DNA from: JARRQJ01 sp963761035
GTDB lineage: Bacteria; Pseudomonadota; Gammaproteobacteria; DRLM01
Assembly: GCA_963761035.1 (NCBI GenBank)
Contig: CAVXFH010000002.1
Location: 930,001-994,000, forward strand
Length of the DNA: 64,000 nucleotides
Direction: 5' to 3'
The position numbers and the translations under genes were made by a program. Positions 27,944 to 38,603 of the stretch are shown one piece after another (position 1 is the stretch's first letter; each line of letters begins with the position of its first letter). The notes under the pieces were generated by a model, which was not told the DNA's origin, ran no database searches, and worked only from the letters and a program-made list of their open reading frames with translations.

Positions 27944-28348
27944 TTAATGCACGGTCTTCTTGACGAAGGGGAAGACATCGGTATAGCCCAGGATATCGGT
28001 AAGCAACAATACCAGGAAGACGATCAGCGCAATCCCCAAGACATCGCCACCGGCCGGCAAGGACTGGATGCGCCCATTCACGGATTGAATTTCTTCATCG
28101 CTGAATGCCGCTACCCGTTGCTGCGCCGCGTGGGGGTCCACGCCCATGGCGACCAATTCTTTGCGCACGTCCTCACGATGGAGAGCCGTCAGCAACCGGC
28201 CGCGGTCCATCGCCGTCTGCTGCTGATCGATCACTTCCTGGGTTCCCACCATGCCGGCATAAGCGGGCGCCTGCAAGCTCCACGTCATCAAGCTCATCAC
28301 CACGGCATTGCCTATCGTACGCATCACGAACCGAGTCATCGTTTTCAT
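27944..28348 (-). CDS. PA2779-type small membrane protein
   Basis: 134 residues from the ATG at 28348 (MKTMTRF), with a leading hydrophobic segment ending APAYA and one strong C-terminal membrane helix (VLGIALIVFLVLLLTDILGY). The middle holds the family pattern REDVRKELVAMGVDP followed by FSDEEIQSVN. It lies 22 bases upstream of the C39-like lipoprotein gene and is probably co-transcribed. Genomes carry these two genes together, but no function is established. Confidence 0.82.
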   Translation of the reverse strand: MKTMTRFVMRTIGNAVVMSLMTWSLQAPAYAGMVGTQEVIDQQQTAMDRGRLLTALHREDVRKELVAMGVDPHAAQQRVAAFSDEEIQSVNGRIQSLPAGGDVLGIALIVFLVLLLTDILGYTDVFPFVKKTVH

Positions 28349-28494
28349 TATCGCCTCCCTCGTTGCTGTCCAAGTTATCGCCGCGGCCGCCGCCCTCTCC
28401 CCGCACAACGCGGCTACCGTTGCCGTAAAATTTTACACCGCGCAAGACAGGCCGGTCATTCCCAATCATTACAATGATGCGTTTACCCGTATTT

Positions 28495-29346
28495 TCACTC
28501 CGCGGCCGTAGCCACAGGCCTCGCCGGATCGCGTATCCATTCGCTCCATGACCCGGCGTAGAGCCGGGAGCCGCTCAGACCGGCCGCCTCCATGGCCAGG
28601 AGATTGTGGCAGGCCGTAACCCCGGAACCGCACATATGCACCACGTGTTCGGGCGAATAGGGCGCGATTCGCAGCGAAAACTGCCGGCGTAATTCATCGC
28701 GCGGCAGAAAACGCCCATCCGCGGCGAGGTTGTCTTTAAACGGGCGATTGACCGCGCCCGGCACATGGCCGGCCAACGCATCGATCGGCTCCGCCTCGCC
28801 GCGAAATCGTTCCGGAGAACGGGCATCCACTACGAAAATAGACTGCCGCGCCATACCGTCCCGCACCTCGCCGGCACTCACGCACCCCGTAAGCGGCGGC
28901 CCGGACCGAAACACGGCCGCCCGCGCCGGGTCCGCCCGCGCCGTCTTCGCATATCCTTGTTTCAGCCAGTATCCCCACCCGCCGTCCAACACCGCGACCT
29001 CGCCATGTCCCAGCCAACGCAACAACCACCACAGGCGCGCGGCGAAGGCGCCATCGGCGTCGTCGTACGCCACTACCTGACTGTCGCGCGTGATACCCCA
29101 GGCACCGAGCTTGGCCGCCAGGACCTCCCGCTCCGGCAGCGGATGACGGCCGCTGGCGGCGGTGACCGGCGCGGACAAATCCCGTTCCAGATGGACATAC
29201 CGCGCGCCGGGGATATGGTCCTCGCGGTAAGCACGTTCGCCGCCGCCCGGATCGGCCAATGAAAAACGGCAATCGCACACCGCCCATGCCGGGTCGTCGA
29301 GATGCTTGGCCAGTGTTGCCGCCGTAACGAGCGTAGCGAAGCTCAT
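28495..29346 (-). CDS. Thiosulfate/3-mercaptopyruvate sulfurtransferase
   Basis: 283 residues with two rhodanese domains. The N-terminal domain lacks a catalytic Cys, while the C-terminal domain has the active loop MCGSGVTACHN, whose CGSGVTA form is more typical of 3-mercaptopyruvate sulfurtransferases than of thiosulfate enzymes (CRxGx[R/T]). The signature FSLADPGGGERAYREDHIPGA in the N-terminal half (split here as AYREDHIPGARYVHLE) is conserved. It is divergent from the P-loop ATPase gene across about 125 bases. Confidence 0.9.
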   Translation of the reverse strand: MSFATLVTAATLAKHLDDPAWAVCDCRFSLADPGGGERAYREDHIPGARYVHLERDLSAPVTAASGRHPLPEREVLAAKLGAWGITRDSQVVAYDDADGAFAARLWWLLRWLGHGEVAVLDGGWGYWLKQGYAKTARADPARAAVFRSGPPLTGCVSAGEVRDGMARQSIFVVDARSPERFRGEAEPIDALAGHVPGAVNRPFKDNLAADGRFLPRDELRRQFSLRIAPYSPEHVVHMCGSGVTACHNLLAMEAAGLSGSRLYAGSWSEWIRDPARPVATAAE

Positions 29347-29472
29347 ACTTCCTCCTCTACTCCCGCCAGTTTACCCCAAGCCGGGTAAAAATCATCCGAG
29401 CGCGACGGAAAGACTCGGAAAGCCAAGGACGGTACACTACAATAGTCGCTGCAACGAGAGCGGGAGCGTTCC

Positions 29473-30318
29473 GTGAAATTATCGATCGAGCAATTCAGGG
29501 GGTGGGAGCACAAATGCATCACCCTGCTCGGGATGTCCGGCGTGGGCAAGACTTGCCTGGCCAACATCCTGCGCCAGCATAACTGGTTCCATTATTCCGG
29601 CGATTACCGCATCGGGACCCGCTATCTCGACGAATCCATTCTCGACAATATCAAGCAACAGGCCATGCAGATCCCGTTCCTGCGCGATCTGCTGCGTTCG
29701 GATTCCATCTACATCGTCAATAATATCACCGTGGATAATCTCAAGCCGGTGTCCAGTTTTCTCGGCAAACTCGGCAACCCGGAAGCGGGCGGCCTGCCAC
29801 TGGCGGAATTCAAGCGCCGCCAGGAATTGCACCGTGCGGCGGAGATCGCCGCAATGCGCGACGTGCCGGAATTCATCCGCAAGGCGCAGGCTATCTACGG
29901 CTACAAACACTTCGTCAACGACGCCGGCGGCAGCGTCTGCGAATTGGATGATCCGGTGACCCTGCGAATACTGGCGGAACATACCGTAATCCTCTATATC
30001 AAAGCCTCCGCCAAGGATGAGCAGGAATTGATCCGCCGCGCCGAAGGCGATCCCAAACCGCTCTATTACCGCGAGGCCTTTCTCGATCAGCAACTGGAGA
30101 TTTACATGCGCGAGACCGGGCTGCCCTACGTGGCGATGATCGATCCCGACGCCTTCGTGCGCTGGATGTTCCCGCGCCTGTTTTATTCGCGCATCCCCCG
30201 TTATGAGGAGATCGCCGAACAATACGGTTACACCATCACTACCGATGAGCTGTATCAGGTTCGCGTTGAGAGCGATTTCCTGACCCTGGTGGAAACGGCG
30301 CTGGTTAGACAATCCTGA
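29473..30318 (+). CDS. P-loop ATPase of unknown function beside the homoserine acyltransferase gene
   Basis: 281 residues from a GTG start. A Walker A motif (LLGMSGVGKTCLA) lies at residues 18-30; no clear kinase lid or signature motif is seen. The region ILAEHTVILYIKAS reads like a Walker B strand followed by further alpha/beta secondary structure. The product looks like a small nucleotide kinase or GTPase-like protein, but I cannot name it. The acyltransferase gene follows 30 bases downstream, so the two are probably one operon. A role connected with methionine supply is only a context inference. Confidence 0.75.
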   Translation: MKLSIEQFRGWEHKCITLLGMSGVGKTCLANILRQHNWFHYSGDYRIGTRYLDESILDNIKQQAMQIPFLRDLLRSDSIYIVNNITVDNLKPVSSFLGKLGNPEAGGLPLAEFKRRQELHRAAEIAAMRDVPEFIRKAQAIYGYKHFVNDAGGSVCELDDPVTLRILAEHTVILYIKASAKDEQELIRRAEGDPKPLYYREAFLDQQLEIYMRETGLPYVAMIDPDAFVRWMFPRLFYSRIPRYEEIAEQYGYTITTDELYQVRVESDFLTLVETALVRQS

Positions 30319-30348
30319 GCGAAAGAATCCCTACGAGAGGCCCGAACC

Positions 30349-31419
30349 ATGCCCCTGGTCGCCAATTCCAAGTTGCCCGCCTTTGACCGCTTGCGCCAGG
30401 AAGGCGAAACCGTCATTCCCGGCGAAATAGCCTTGAATCAGGAGATCCGCGAACTGCACATCGGCCTGCTCAACATGATGCCCGATGCCGCGCTGGAAGC
30501 CACCGAGCGGCAGTTCTTCCGCCTGGTGGGCGAGAGCAATCAGATCGCGCAATTCTATATGCATCCTTTCACCTTGAAGGAATTGCCGCGCGGCCCCGAA
30601 ATCGCCAAGCATATCGCCCGATACTATGAAAGCTTCGACGCCATCAAGGCGCAGGGCTTGGACGCACTCATCATTACCGGCGCCAATGTCACTCAGTCCG
30701 ACCTCGCCAATGAACCGTTCTGGAAACCGCTCATCGAGGTCATTGATTGGGCCTACGCCAACGTCACTTCGACCCTGTGCTCGTGCCTGGCCACCCACGC
30801 GGTCCTGCAATTTCGTTATGGACAGACCCGCCGTCACTTGGGCTTTAAACGCTGGGGCGTCTACTCCCACCGCGTGCTGGAGCGCCACCATCCGCTGGTG
30901 CTGGGTGTCGATACCCGCTTCGACGTGCCTCACTCCCGTTTCAACGACATCAGCCGCGCACAATTCGAGGCCGCCGGCCTGCACGTACTCGCGGAAAGCG
31001 AGGAAGCCGGCGTGCATCTCGCGGTGAGCGAAGACCTGTTCCGACTGGTGTTCTTTCAGGGCCATCCCGAATACGACATCATCAGCATCTTGAAAGAATA
31101 CAAGCGCGAAGTCAGAAGGTTCATACGCGGCGAGCGAACCGATTATCCGCCCTATCCCGAGAGGTATTTCTCGCGCCAAACCGAGGCCATCCTCGATGAA
31201 TACCGTGCACAGGTCATCGCCGCGCGCGCCGGCGGACAATCCGGTCCCGATCTGCCGGAGTCCCTGATCGTGAACAAGCTCGACAATACCTGGCACGACA
31301 CGGCGGAGGCGGTTATCAACAATTGGATCGGCAAGGTCTATCAGATCACCAATCAGGACCGCCGCCTGCCTTTCATGCCTGGCGTCGATCCGGACGATCC
31401 ATTGGGTTTGCGGAAATAA
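30349..31419 (+). CDS. metA: Homoserine O-acyltransferase (MetA family)
   Basis: 356 residues. Activates homoserine with succinyl- or acetyl-CoA in methionine synthesis. The catalytic Cys lies in STLCSCLATHAVLQFRYG, the Glu/His region in FQGHPEYD, and GVYSHRVLERHHPL with VPHSRF forms the substrate site, all as in MetA. It is about 45 residues longer than E. coli MetA (309), with a C-terminal extension ending FMPGVDPDDPLGLRK. MetA-family members include both succinyl and acetyl enzymes, so donor choice is not assigned. A ribosome site ACGAGAGG precedes the ATG. Confidence 0.9.
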   Translation: MPLVANSKLPAFDRLRQEGETVIPGEIALNQEIRELHIGLLNMMPDAALEATERQFFRLVGESNQIAQFYMHPFTLKELPRGPEIAKHIARYYESFDAIKAQGLDALIITGANVTQSDLANEPFWKPLIEVIDWAYANVTSTLCSCLATHAVLQFRYGQTRRHLGFKRWGVYSHRVLERHHPLVLGVDTRFDVPHSRFNDISRAQFEAAGLHVLAESEEAGVHLAVSEDLFRLVFFQGHPEYDIISILKEYKREVRRFIRGERTDYPPYPERYFSRQTEAILDEYRAQVIAARAGGQSGPDLPESLIVNKLDNTWHDTAEAVINNWIGKVYQITNQDRRLPFMPGVDPDDPLGLRK

Positions 31420-31430
31420 GCGAGAGACGC

Positions 31431-31452
31431 GCGAGCGCCCGGCGCCGCCGGG

Positions 31453-31461
<9 letters not shown>
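31431..31461. terminator. Convergent hairpin between metA and thiC
   Basis: GCGAG-CGCCCGGC pairs with GCCGGGC-TA-GCTCGC around a 3-base loop. It starts 12 bases past the metA stop and overlaps the thiC stop codon on the other strand. No T-run is present on either side. Confidence 0.45.
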
Positions 31462-33330
<1,869 letters not shown>

Positions 33331-33384
33331 ATCGCGATCCTTCGGTTGTGAGGTGAGATGAACGCAGGGCGGGCGGCGAATTAG

Positions 33385-33472
33385 CACGGCTTCCCTACGC
33401 CGGTATCAACCGGATCAGGTTCAGAGGGTGTTTCTCAGCCCCGCCTTAATAAATCAGGGGGCACCCCTAGCC
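33385..33472 (-). promoter_or_regulatory. TPP riboswitch (THI element)
   Basis: Read on the minus strand, the element begins CTAGGGGTGCCCC, has the hallmark pyrimidine-sensing core GGGCTGAGAA, the second hallmark ACCCTCTGAACCTGATC, and closes with GGTTGATACCGGCGTAGGGAAGC. It sits about 55 bases before the thiC ATG, where it would repress translation or transcription when thiamine pyrophosphate is plentiful. Confidence 0.97.
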
Positions 33473-33507
33473 TGTCCAACGGAAAAACAACCGCTGGAGA
33501 AGGATGA

Positions 33508-33536
33508 AACCTAAAGCATACTCATCTTAAATGCAA
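33508..33536 (-). promoter_or_regulatory. Possible thiC promoter
   Basis: TTGCAT and TAGGTT are separated by 17 bases upstream of the riboswitch on the minus strand. The -10 is weak, so the assignment rests mostly on position. Confidence 0.35.
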
Positions 33537-33559
33537 GTCTCGAGAACAGAATAATGCGC

Positions 33560-33593
33560 AAAAAAGTGGGTTGCCCGATGCATCGGGCAACCC
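33560..33593 (-). terminator. Rho-independent terminator of the His-rich operon
   Basis: A perfect 26-base palindrome (GGGTTGCCCGATG and its complement, 33568-33593) is followed on the minus strand by CAC and six T. It lies about 90 bases past the His-rich gene stop. Confidence 0.85.
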
Positions 33594-33685
33594 GCAATAC
33601 CTAGGAGGGCTGGGAACGAAAATACTTAAAAAAAGTTAAGATCGGCGCTTGATACCCGCATCGGTCTTATCCGCATGAGCGGGTT

Positions 33686-33961
33686 CTAATCGTGCTTATG
33701 ATCGTGGGGTTCTTTCTCGTGTCCCGCATGGGTATGAGTATGGGTGCCATGCTCCTGATTGCCGGGGTGAGTATGATCGTGGCCGTCATCCTGCTTGCCC
33801 GCGTGGGCATGATCGTGGCTGTGCATATGTCCGTGCTCATGGGCATGGGTATGACCATGTTCATGCGCGTGCTCTTCTTTGCCATGTTGATGTTTATGGT
33901 CGTGCGTATGCGAGTGCTCATGGTCATGATCGTGCTCATGTTCGTGCTTTCCGGTAGTCAT
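33686..33961 (-). CDS. Extremely histidine-rich metal-binding protein
   Basis: 91 residues, about 34 of them His, mostly alternating with Glu, Asp, Thr or Ala (for example HEHEHDHDHEHSHTHDH). There is no Cys, no signal peptide and no membrane segment, so the protein should be cytoplasmic. Composition fits a nickel, zinc or copper store, as in Hpn-like and HypB/SlyD tails, but there is no flanking metalloenzyme gene to say which. The ribosome site GGAAGG sits within the end of the upstream 65-residue gene, whose stop is 5 bases from this ATG; the two form an operon ended by the terminator at 33560-33593. Confidence 0.85.
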   Translation of the reverse strand: MTTGKHEHEHDHDHEHSHTHDHKHQHGKEEHAHEHGHTHAHEHGHMHSHDHAHAGKQDDGHDHTHPGNQEHGTHTHTHAGHEKEPHDHKHD

Positions 33962-33965
33962 AGCA

Positions 33966-34163
33966 TTACCTTCCTTTTGGCTTGATGTAGATGATGTTGT
34001 TGACTTGCCCTGCCGAGCTTATCTCGGATCTCATGCCGTTTCCCTTCAAGGCCTCCACCACGGCACAATCACATAGGCAATCCGAAGTTGGGTTATCTTG
34101 CTTCTCGCCGCCGCTCTGGGCGAAACGCTGCGCGCGACGCTGATCAGTACTATCGCAGGACAT
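33966..34163 (-). CDS. Small CxCxC protein, first gene of the His-rich operon
   Basis: 65 residues, not recognised. It has a consensus ribosome site (AGGAGG, 6 bases before the ATG) and a good promoter upstream, so it is a real gene. Visible features are Cys3 and a tight cluster DCLCDCAVVEAL, which could bind a soft metal, and a basic end YIKPKGR. It may sense or hand on the metal stored by its His-rich partner; that is inference. Confidence 0.7.
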   Translation of the reverse strand: MSCDSTDQRRAQRFAQSGGEKQDNPTSDCLCDCAVVEALKGNGMRSEISSAGQVNNIIYIKPKGR

Positions 34164-34203
34164 AGGTGCCTCCTGTGTTATCTAATTAAATTATGTGCTA
34201 CTA

Positions 34204-34232
34204 AGCATAGGCCATAGTCAGGGGCGGGTCAA
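34204..34232 (-). promoter_or_regulatory. Promoter of the CxCxC/His-rich operon
   Basis: TTGACC, a 17-base spacer and TATGCT on the minus strand, about 40 bases upstream of the ATG at 34163. Spacing is ideal for a sigma-70 promoter. Confidence 0.55.
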
Positions 34233-34322
34233 GCCCAGTCCGGCTCTTGTCTCAGTACGCCAAACCGCTTAGTCTTACTTGGGTTTTTATGAATCAAGCC
34301 AGAAATAAGGATGGTGACCGCG

Positions 34323-34976
34323 ATGAGAATGGCTCAAGCCCGCCACAATATGATCGAGCAGCAAATTCGCCCCTGGGAAGTCCTTGATCATCGGGTACTG
34401 GAACTGCTAGCCGACCTGCCCCGGGACGAATTCGTCCCCCAGGCCTACCTGGGCCTCGCCTATGCGGACATCAATATCCCGCTGGAGCACGGCCAGGTCA
34501 TGATGGCCCCCAAGGTAGAAGCGCGCCTGGTACAGGCACTGAACATCCAAGGGTCTGACACCATTTTAGAAATCGGCTGCGGCAGCGGCTATGTCACCGC
34601 CTTGCTGGCCCGGAGCGGCAAACACATCCATTCCGTGGACATCTACCCCGATTTCGTAGAAAATGCCCGCCGCAAATTGGCGGCCCGCGGCATCGACAAC
34701 GCCACCCTGGAAACCGGCGATGCGGCCAACGGCTGGGACGGCCATGGCCCTTATAATATCATCGCCGTCACAGGCTCCATGCCGATTCTGCCCGATGCCC
34801 TGCGCCAGGCCTTGAAGTTAGGCGGACGGCTATTCGTCATCACCGGCGACGCACCGGTAATGGCAGCGCGCCTGATCACCCGCACCGCCGAACAGGAATG
34901 GATCGAAAAGACCTTGTTTGAAACCGTCCTGCCGCCATTGATCAATGCCCCGCAACTGCGGCGGTTCTCCTTTTAA
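34323..34976 (+). CDS. pcm: Protein-L-isoaspartate O-methyltransferase
   Basis: 217 residues from the ATG at 34323 (alternatives are 34311 and 34329). SAM-binding motif I is ILEIGCGSGYVTALLA, preceded by the PCMT region MMAPKVEARLVQAL and by the N-terminal NMIEQQIRPWEV typical of the shorter proteobacterial PCMT-like branch. The enzyme methylates isoaspartyl residues for repair of damaged proteins; some proteins of this short branch may have other substrates. A rhodanese gene and a TolC gene follow on the same strand. Confidence 0.88.
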   Translation: MRMAQARHNMIEQQIRPWEVLDHRVLELLADLPRDEFVPQAYLGLAYADINIPLEHGQVMMAPKVEARLVQALNIQGSDTILEIGCGSGYVTALLARSGKHIHSVDIYPDFVENARRKLAARGIDNATLETGDAANGWDGHGPYNIIAVTGSMPILPDALRQALKLGGRLFVITGDAPVMAARLITRTAEQEWIEKTLFETVLPPLINAPQLRRFSF

Positions 34977-35039
34977 CTCGCGACACGTCAAGTAGTATAC
35001 TTTTCACCGGTATCCTTATCGGACAGTGGAAATGGCGCC

Positions 35040-35360
35040 ATGTCAGAAATCACCCCCATCGAGCTGAAAGAATATCTGGCGGTCGCCGACCCGCCGCCGC
35101 TATTGCTGGATGTGCGCGAGGAGTCCGAATACGCGATCTGTCATATCGCCGGTTCGCGTCTCATTCCCATGAATCGAATCGCCGAGGCCCATGAAACCCT
35201 GGACCCGGATCAAGAAATCATCGTAATCTGCCACTTGGGAGTGCGCAGTGAACGAGTAGCGGGTTATTTAGAGCAAATCGGCTTCAGCAGAGTATTCAAT
35301 CTCGTCGGCGGCATCCATGCCTGGGCCTGCGAGGTGGACCCGACGATGCCGACTTATTAA
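35040..35360 (+). CDS. Single-domain rhodanese-like sulfurtransferase
   Basis: 106 residues. A complete rhodanese fold with active Cys in VICHLGVRSERV and the N-terminal LLLDVREESEYAICHIAGS. There is no signal peptide, so it is cytoplasmic. It lies between pcm and the tolC-type gene, a placement common in gammaproteobacteria. The loop CHLGVRS has the six-residue length of sulfur-handling rather than phosphatase-like members. Confidence 0.9.
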   Translation: MSEITPIELKEYLAVADPPPLLLDVREESEYAICHIAGSRLIPMNRIAEAHETLDPDQEIIVICHLGVRSERVAGYLEQIGFSRVFNLVGGIHAWACEVDPTMPTY

Positions 35361-35373
35361 AAAGGGATTGGAT

Positions 35374-36711
35374 ATGACGCTACCCGCCACCGTTCGACTG
35401 GCGATTGTGGGCTTGCTTGCGGCGGCCTCCGCCATGGTCAAGGCGGATACCCTACTGGATATTTATCAACTGGCCATCGCCAGCGATCCCCAACTCCGCC
35501 AGGCGGAAGCCGCCTTCCATGCAGTGGCGGAGACCAAGACTCAAGCCCGGGCACAGCTGCTGCCGCAACTATCGTTGGGCGCCAATCTGACCCGGGATCG
35601 CCAAGACTACACCAGCATCACCGGTGCGCCTGTGCCGATTCAGCCGTTCACCTTTTATTCCACTACCAAGACCTATGACCTCACTCTGAGCCAGGCCCTG
35701 TATCGCCGCGATTTCTTCACGCAATTGCAGGAAGCGGGCGCCGCCACCGCGCAAGCCGAGGCCAGCTACCGGGCCGCACAGCAGGAGCTGACGGTACGCG
35801 CCGCCGATCGCTATTTCAATGTCCTCGCCGCCGCCGACAATCTCCGTTTCGCCCAAGCGGAGCAGAAGGCCAATCAACGCCTTCTGGAACAGGCCAAACA
35901 GCGCTTTGACGTCGGCCTGGTCGCGACCACCGACGTGCAAGAGGCGCAGGCGGCCTACGACCTCGCCGTGGCGCGGGAGATCACCGCGGAAAATCAGATC
36001 GCCGTCGCCAAGGAAGAATTGCGCGAAGTCACCGGAAAATTCCCCGACGCCTTGCAGCCGCTCAAAGAGGGGATCATATTACCCGCGCCGAATCCCGCCG
36101 ATGTCGAGAAATGGGTCAGTACCGCGCTAGAGCAAAACTACCAATTGCTCGCCGCGCAAGCCGGTGTGGATAAAGCCCGGCAGGACGTGGAGCTGGACCG
36201 CGCCGGGCATTACCCCCGATTGGATGCCATCGCCAGCTATGGTTATGCCGACGTGGGCGCCGGCCTGTTCGGCGGCAGCCAAAGCACCGACGCCCAGATC
36301 GGCGTGCAATTCAACCTCCCCCTCTATCAAGGCGGCGGCACTTCGTCCCGCGTCCATGCCGCGCAATTCCGTTTGACGCAGTCCAAGGAAGCGTTGGAAC
36401 AACAACGCCGCAGCACCGACCGCCAAACCCGCAGCGCCTATCTCACGGTGATCGACAGCATCAACAGCGTCAAGGCGCTCAAGCAAGCGTTGATATCGAC
36501 CCAAAGCGCATTGGAAGCCACCCAGGCAGGCTATGAGGTCGGTACCCGCACCATCGTGGATGTACTGCAAAGCCAGCGCAACGAATTCGATGCCAAGCGC
36601 AATTACGCCCAGGCCCGTTACAAATACGTAGTCAGTTCGCTGCAATTGAAACAGGCAGCCGGTCTACTGAATCTCGGCGACGTGGAAGAGATCAATCGCT
36701 GGTTGGAATAA
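35374..36711 (+). CDS. tolC: TolC-family outer-membrane channel (type I secretion type)
   Basis: 445 residues from the ATG at 35374, which has AAGGGA 7 bases upstream; the earlier in-frame ATG overlaps the rhodanese gene. A signal peptide (AIVGLLAAASAMVKA) precedes DTLLDIYQLAIASDPQL, the standard TolC opening. Two long helical hairpins and the closing motif YEVGTRTIVDVLQSQRNEFDAKRNYAQARYKYV (recognisable core TIVDVLQSQ) identify the type I secretion branch. It is probably the general TolC of the cell, distinct from the pump-linked paralogue at 23958. Confidence 0.92.
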   Translation: MTLPATVRLAIVGLLAAASAMVKADTLLDIYQLAIASDPQLRQAEAAFHAVAETKTQARAQLLPQLSLGANLTRDRQDYTSITGAPVPIQPFTFYSTTKTYDLTLSQALYRRDFFTQLQEAGAATAQAEASYRAAQQELTVRAADRYFNVLAAADNLRFAQAEQKANQRLLEQAKQRFDVGLVATTDVQEAQAAYDLAVAREITAENQIAVAKEELREVTGKFPDALQPLKEGIILPAPNPADVEKWVSTALEQNYQLLAAQAGVDKARQDVELDRAGHYPRLDAIASYGYADVGAGLFGGSQSTDAQIGVQFNLPLYQGGGTSSRVHAAQFRLTQSKEALEQQRRSTDRQTRSAYLTVIDSINSVKALKQALISTQSALEATQAGYEVGTRTIVDVLQSQRNEFDAKRNYAQARYKYVVSSLQLKQAAGLLNLGDVEEINRWLE

Positions 36712-36751
36712 AGATAAGATTGTGGGGATGCCTGCGGGTTGATGCGCAAGG

Positions 36752-38008
36752 CTATACATAGCTCGTAAGCAAGGTCTGCAATTTCGCCAGGGCCCCGCGA
36801 TTGCGCTCCACCAGCTCCCGTCCGCAGGACCCCGCCGCATCGCGCAATTTGGCGTCTTCCAGATAGCGCACCACCGCGGTGGCGAGCTCGGTTTCGTTAT
36901 GCACCCGCGCGCCGCCGCCGTATCCGATCAACGATTGGCTGATCTCCAAAAAATTATAGGTATGGGGACCCACCACCACCGGCACGCCCAAGGCCGCCGG
37001 TTCGAGAATGTTATGCCCGCCGCTGGGCACCAGACTGCCGCCGACGAAGGCGACGTCGGCGGCGGCGTAAAACAACGGCAGTTCACCCATGGTATCGGCG
37101 AGGAATATGGCGCATTCGGCGCCGGCCGACCCACGTTCACTGCGCCGCGCCACGGCATAACCGCGTCGCCGACACAGCTCGGCCACTTTATCGAAACGCT
37201 CCGGATGACGCGGCACCCATACCAGCAGCGTGTCCGGAAAACGCGTCCGCACCATGGAAAAGGCGCTCAATACCGATTCCTCCTCACCGGCATGAGTGCT
37301 GGCCGCCACCCATACCGGACGCCGCTCATTCCACTCACGGCGCAATTGCGCTGCCCGCGAACGCAAATCCGCGGGCAGACTGACGTCGAATTTGATATTA
37401 CCCGTGACATGAACACGCTGCGCGCTCATGCCCAAGGCGATAAAGCGATCGGCGTCGGCCCTGGCCTGCGCCGCCAACACGGTGACATGGCGCAAGGTCG
37501 CTTCGGTAAAGCTACGGAAGTTCTGATAGCGGCCGGCAGAATCCTCCGACAGACGGGCATTGGCGATAAGCAGCGGAATCCCGGCGCGCCGGCAGCGGTA
37601 AAACAGATTGGGCCAAATCTCGGTCTCCATAATGATGGCCAGGCGCGGCCGTGTCCGTTTGAGAAAACGCGTCACCGCATCGGGCAAATCATAAGGCGCA
37701 TAGACATGAAACACCTGCTCGCCGAACCGCTGGCGCACCAGCGCCGAACCGGTGGGCGTGGTGGTGGTCACCATCACACGCAATCCCCGCTCTTCGCGCA
37801 GCCAGTCGATCAAGGGCAGCGCCGCCTGCACTTCGCCGACGGATACCGCATGCACCCACACCGCGCCCTCCTCCGGCAATCGCGCGAAAAAACCAAAACG
37901 TTCACCCCAGCGGCGGCGATAAGCGGGCGCCCGCAGGCTGCGCCATAACAATCTCAGGATGACGAAGGGTGCAAGAAAATAAAGCAGCAAACTATAAAGG
38001 TAGCGCAA
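36752..38008 (-). CDS. waaA: 3-deoxy-D-manno-octulosonic acid transferase (Kdo transferase)
   Basis: 418 residues. Adds Kdo from CMP-Kdo to lipid A precursor at the inner membrane. An N-terminal membrane anchor (LYSLLLYFLAPFVILRLLW) is followed by the acceptor motif VHAVSVGEVQAALPLI with the catalytic Glu, METEIWPNLF, and the donor-side signatures FVGGSLVPSGGHNILEPAALG. It is the last gene of a minus-strand lipopolysaccharide operon hldE-gmhA-waaA, 19 bases after gmhA. Confidence 0.95.
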   Translation of the reverse strand: MRYLYSLLLYFLAPFVILRLLWRSLRAPAYRRRWGERFGFFARLPEEGAVWVHAVSVGEVQAALPLIDWLREERGLRVMVTTTTPTGSALVRQRFGEQVFHVYAPYDLPDAVTRFLKRTRPRLAIIMETEIWPNLFYRCRRAGIPLLIANARLSEDSAGRYQNFRSFTEATLRHVTVLAAQARADADRFIALGMSAQRVHVTGNIKFDVSLPADLRSRAAQLRREWNERRPVWVAASTHAGEEESVLSAFSMVRTRFPDTLLVWVPRHPERFDKVAELCRRRGYAVARRSERGSAGAECAIFLADTMGELPLFYAAADVAFVGGSLVPSGGHNILEPAALGVPVVVGPHTYNFLEISQSLIGYGGGARVHNETELATAVVRYLEDAKLRDAAGSCGRELVERNRGALAKLQTLLTSYV

Positions 38009-38027
38009 GATAATGTTCGTCGGTCTT

Positions 38028-38603
38028 TCAGTTCATCGCCGCATCCAAACCCTCGCACAACAAATGCATGATCAACACGTGGGCCTCTTGAATCCGCGCC
38101 GTGCGCGGCACGCGCACGATCAAGGGAATATCCACCAATGCCGCGCAGCGGCCGCCGTCCCGGCCCAACAGACCGACGGTGCGCACCCCCATGGCCCGCG
38201 CCGATTCCACCGCCTTGATGATGTTCGGAGAATTCCCGGAGGTGGTGATGGCCACCAATACGTCATCCTTGGCGGCCAGCGCCTGCAATTGCCGGGCGAA
38301 GATGTGATCGAAGCCGTAGTCGTTGCCGATGGAGGTCAGCGCCGAAGTGTCGGTGGTTAGCGCCGCCGCCGGATAGCCGCGCCGCTCCTTCTCAAAGCGT
38401 CCGGTGAGTTCCGCCGCGAAATGCTGGGCATCGGCCGCCGATCCGCCGTTGCCGCAGATGAACAAGCGCCGACCGGCGTCCAGACTTTCGCGGATCAATT
38501 TCACCGCCTGATGCAGCGCCGGCTCCATAGCGACCACGTTCTCCACAGCGGCGCCATGTTCGGCGATGGCAACCTGCAAATCGAAGTCTTTCATCTCAGC
38601 CAC
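38028..38603 (-). CDS. gmhA: Sedoheptulose-7-phosphate isomerase
   Basis: 191-residue SIS-domain protein making D-glycero-D-manno-heptose 7-phosphate for the lipopolysaccharide core. Key blocks are ICGNGGSAADAQHFAAELTG, ITTSGNSPNIIKAVE and the C-terminal QEAHVLIMHLLCEGLD. DiaA is a close relative, but the position between hldE and waaA and the overlap of 8 bases with hldE favour GmhA. Confidence 0.9.
   Translation of the reverse strand: MAEMKDFDLQVAIAEHGAAVENVVAMEPALHQAVKLIRESLDAGRRLFICGNGGSAADAQHFAAELTGRFEKERRGYPAAALTTDTSALTSIGNDYGFDHIFARQLQALAAKDDVLVAITTSGNSPNIIKAVESARAMGVRTVGLLGRDGGRCAALVDIPLIVRVPRTARIQEAHVLIMHLLCEGLDAAMN

Noticed and set aside
33692..33985. Plus-strand open frame encoding a very hydrophobic 97-residue peptide
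   Set aside because: It is the antisense of the His codons (CAT/CAC read as ATG/GTG), so it is a shadow of the His-rich gene.
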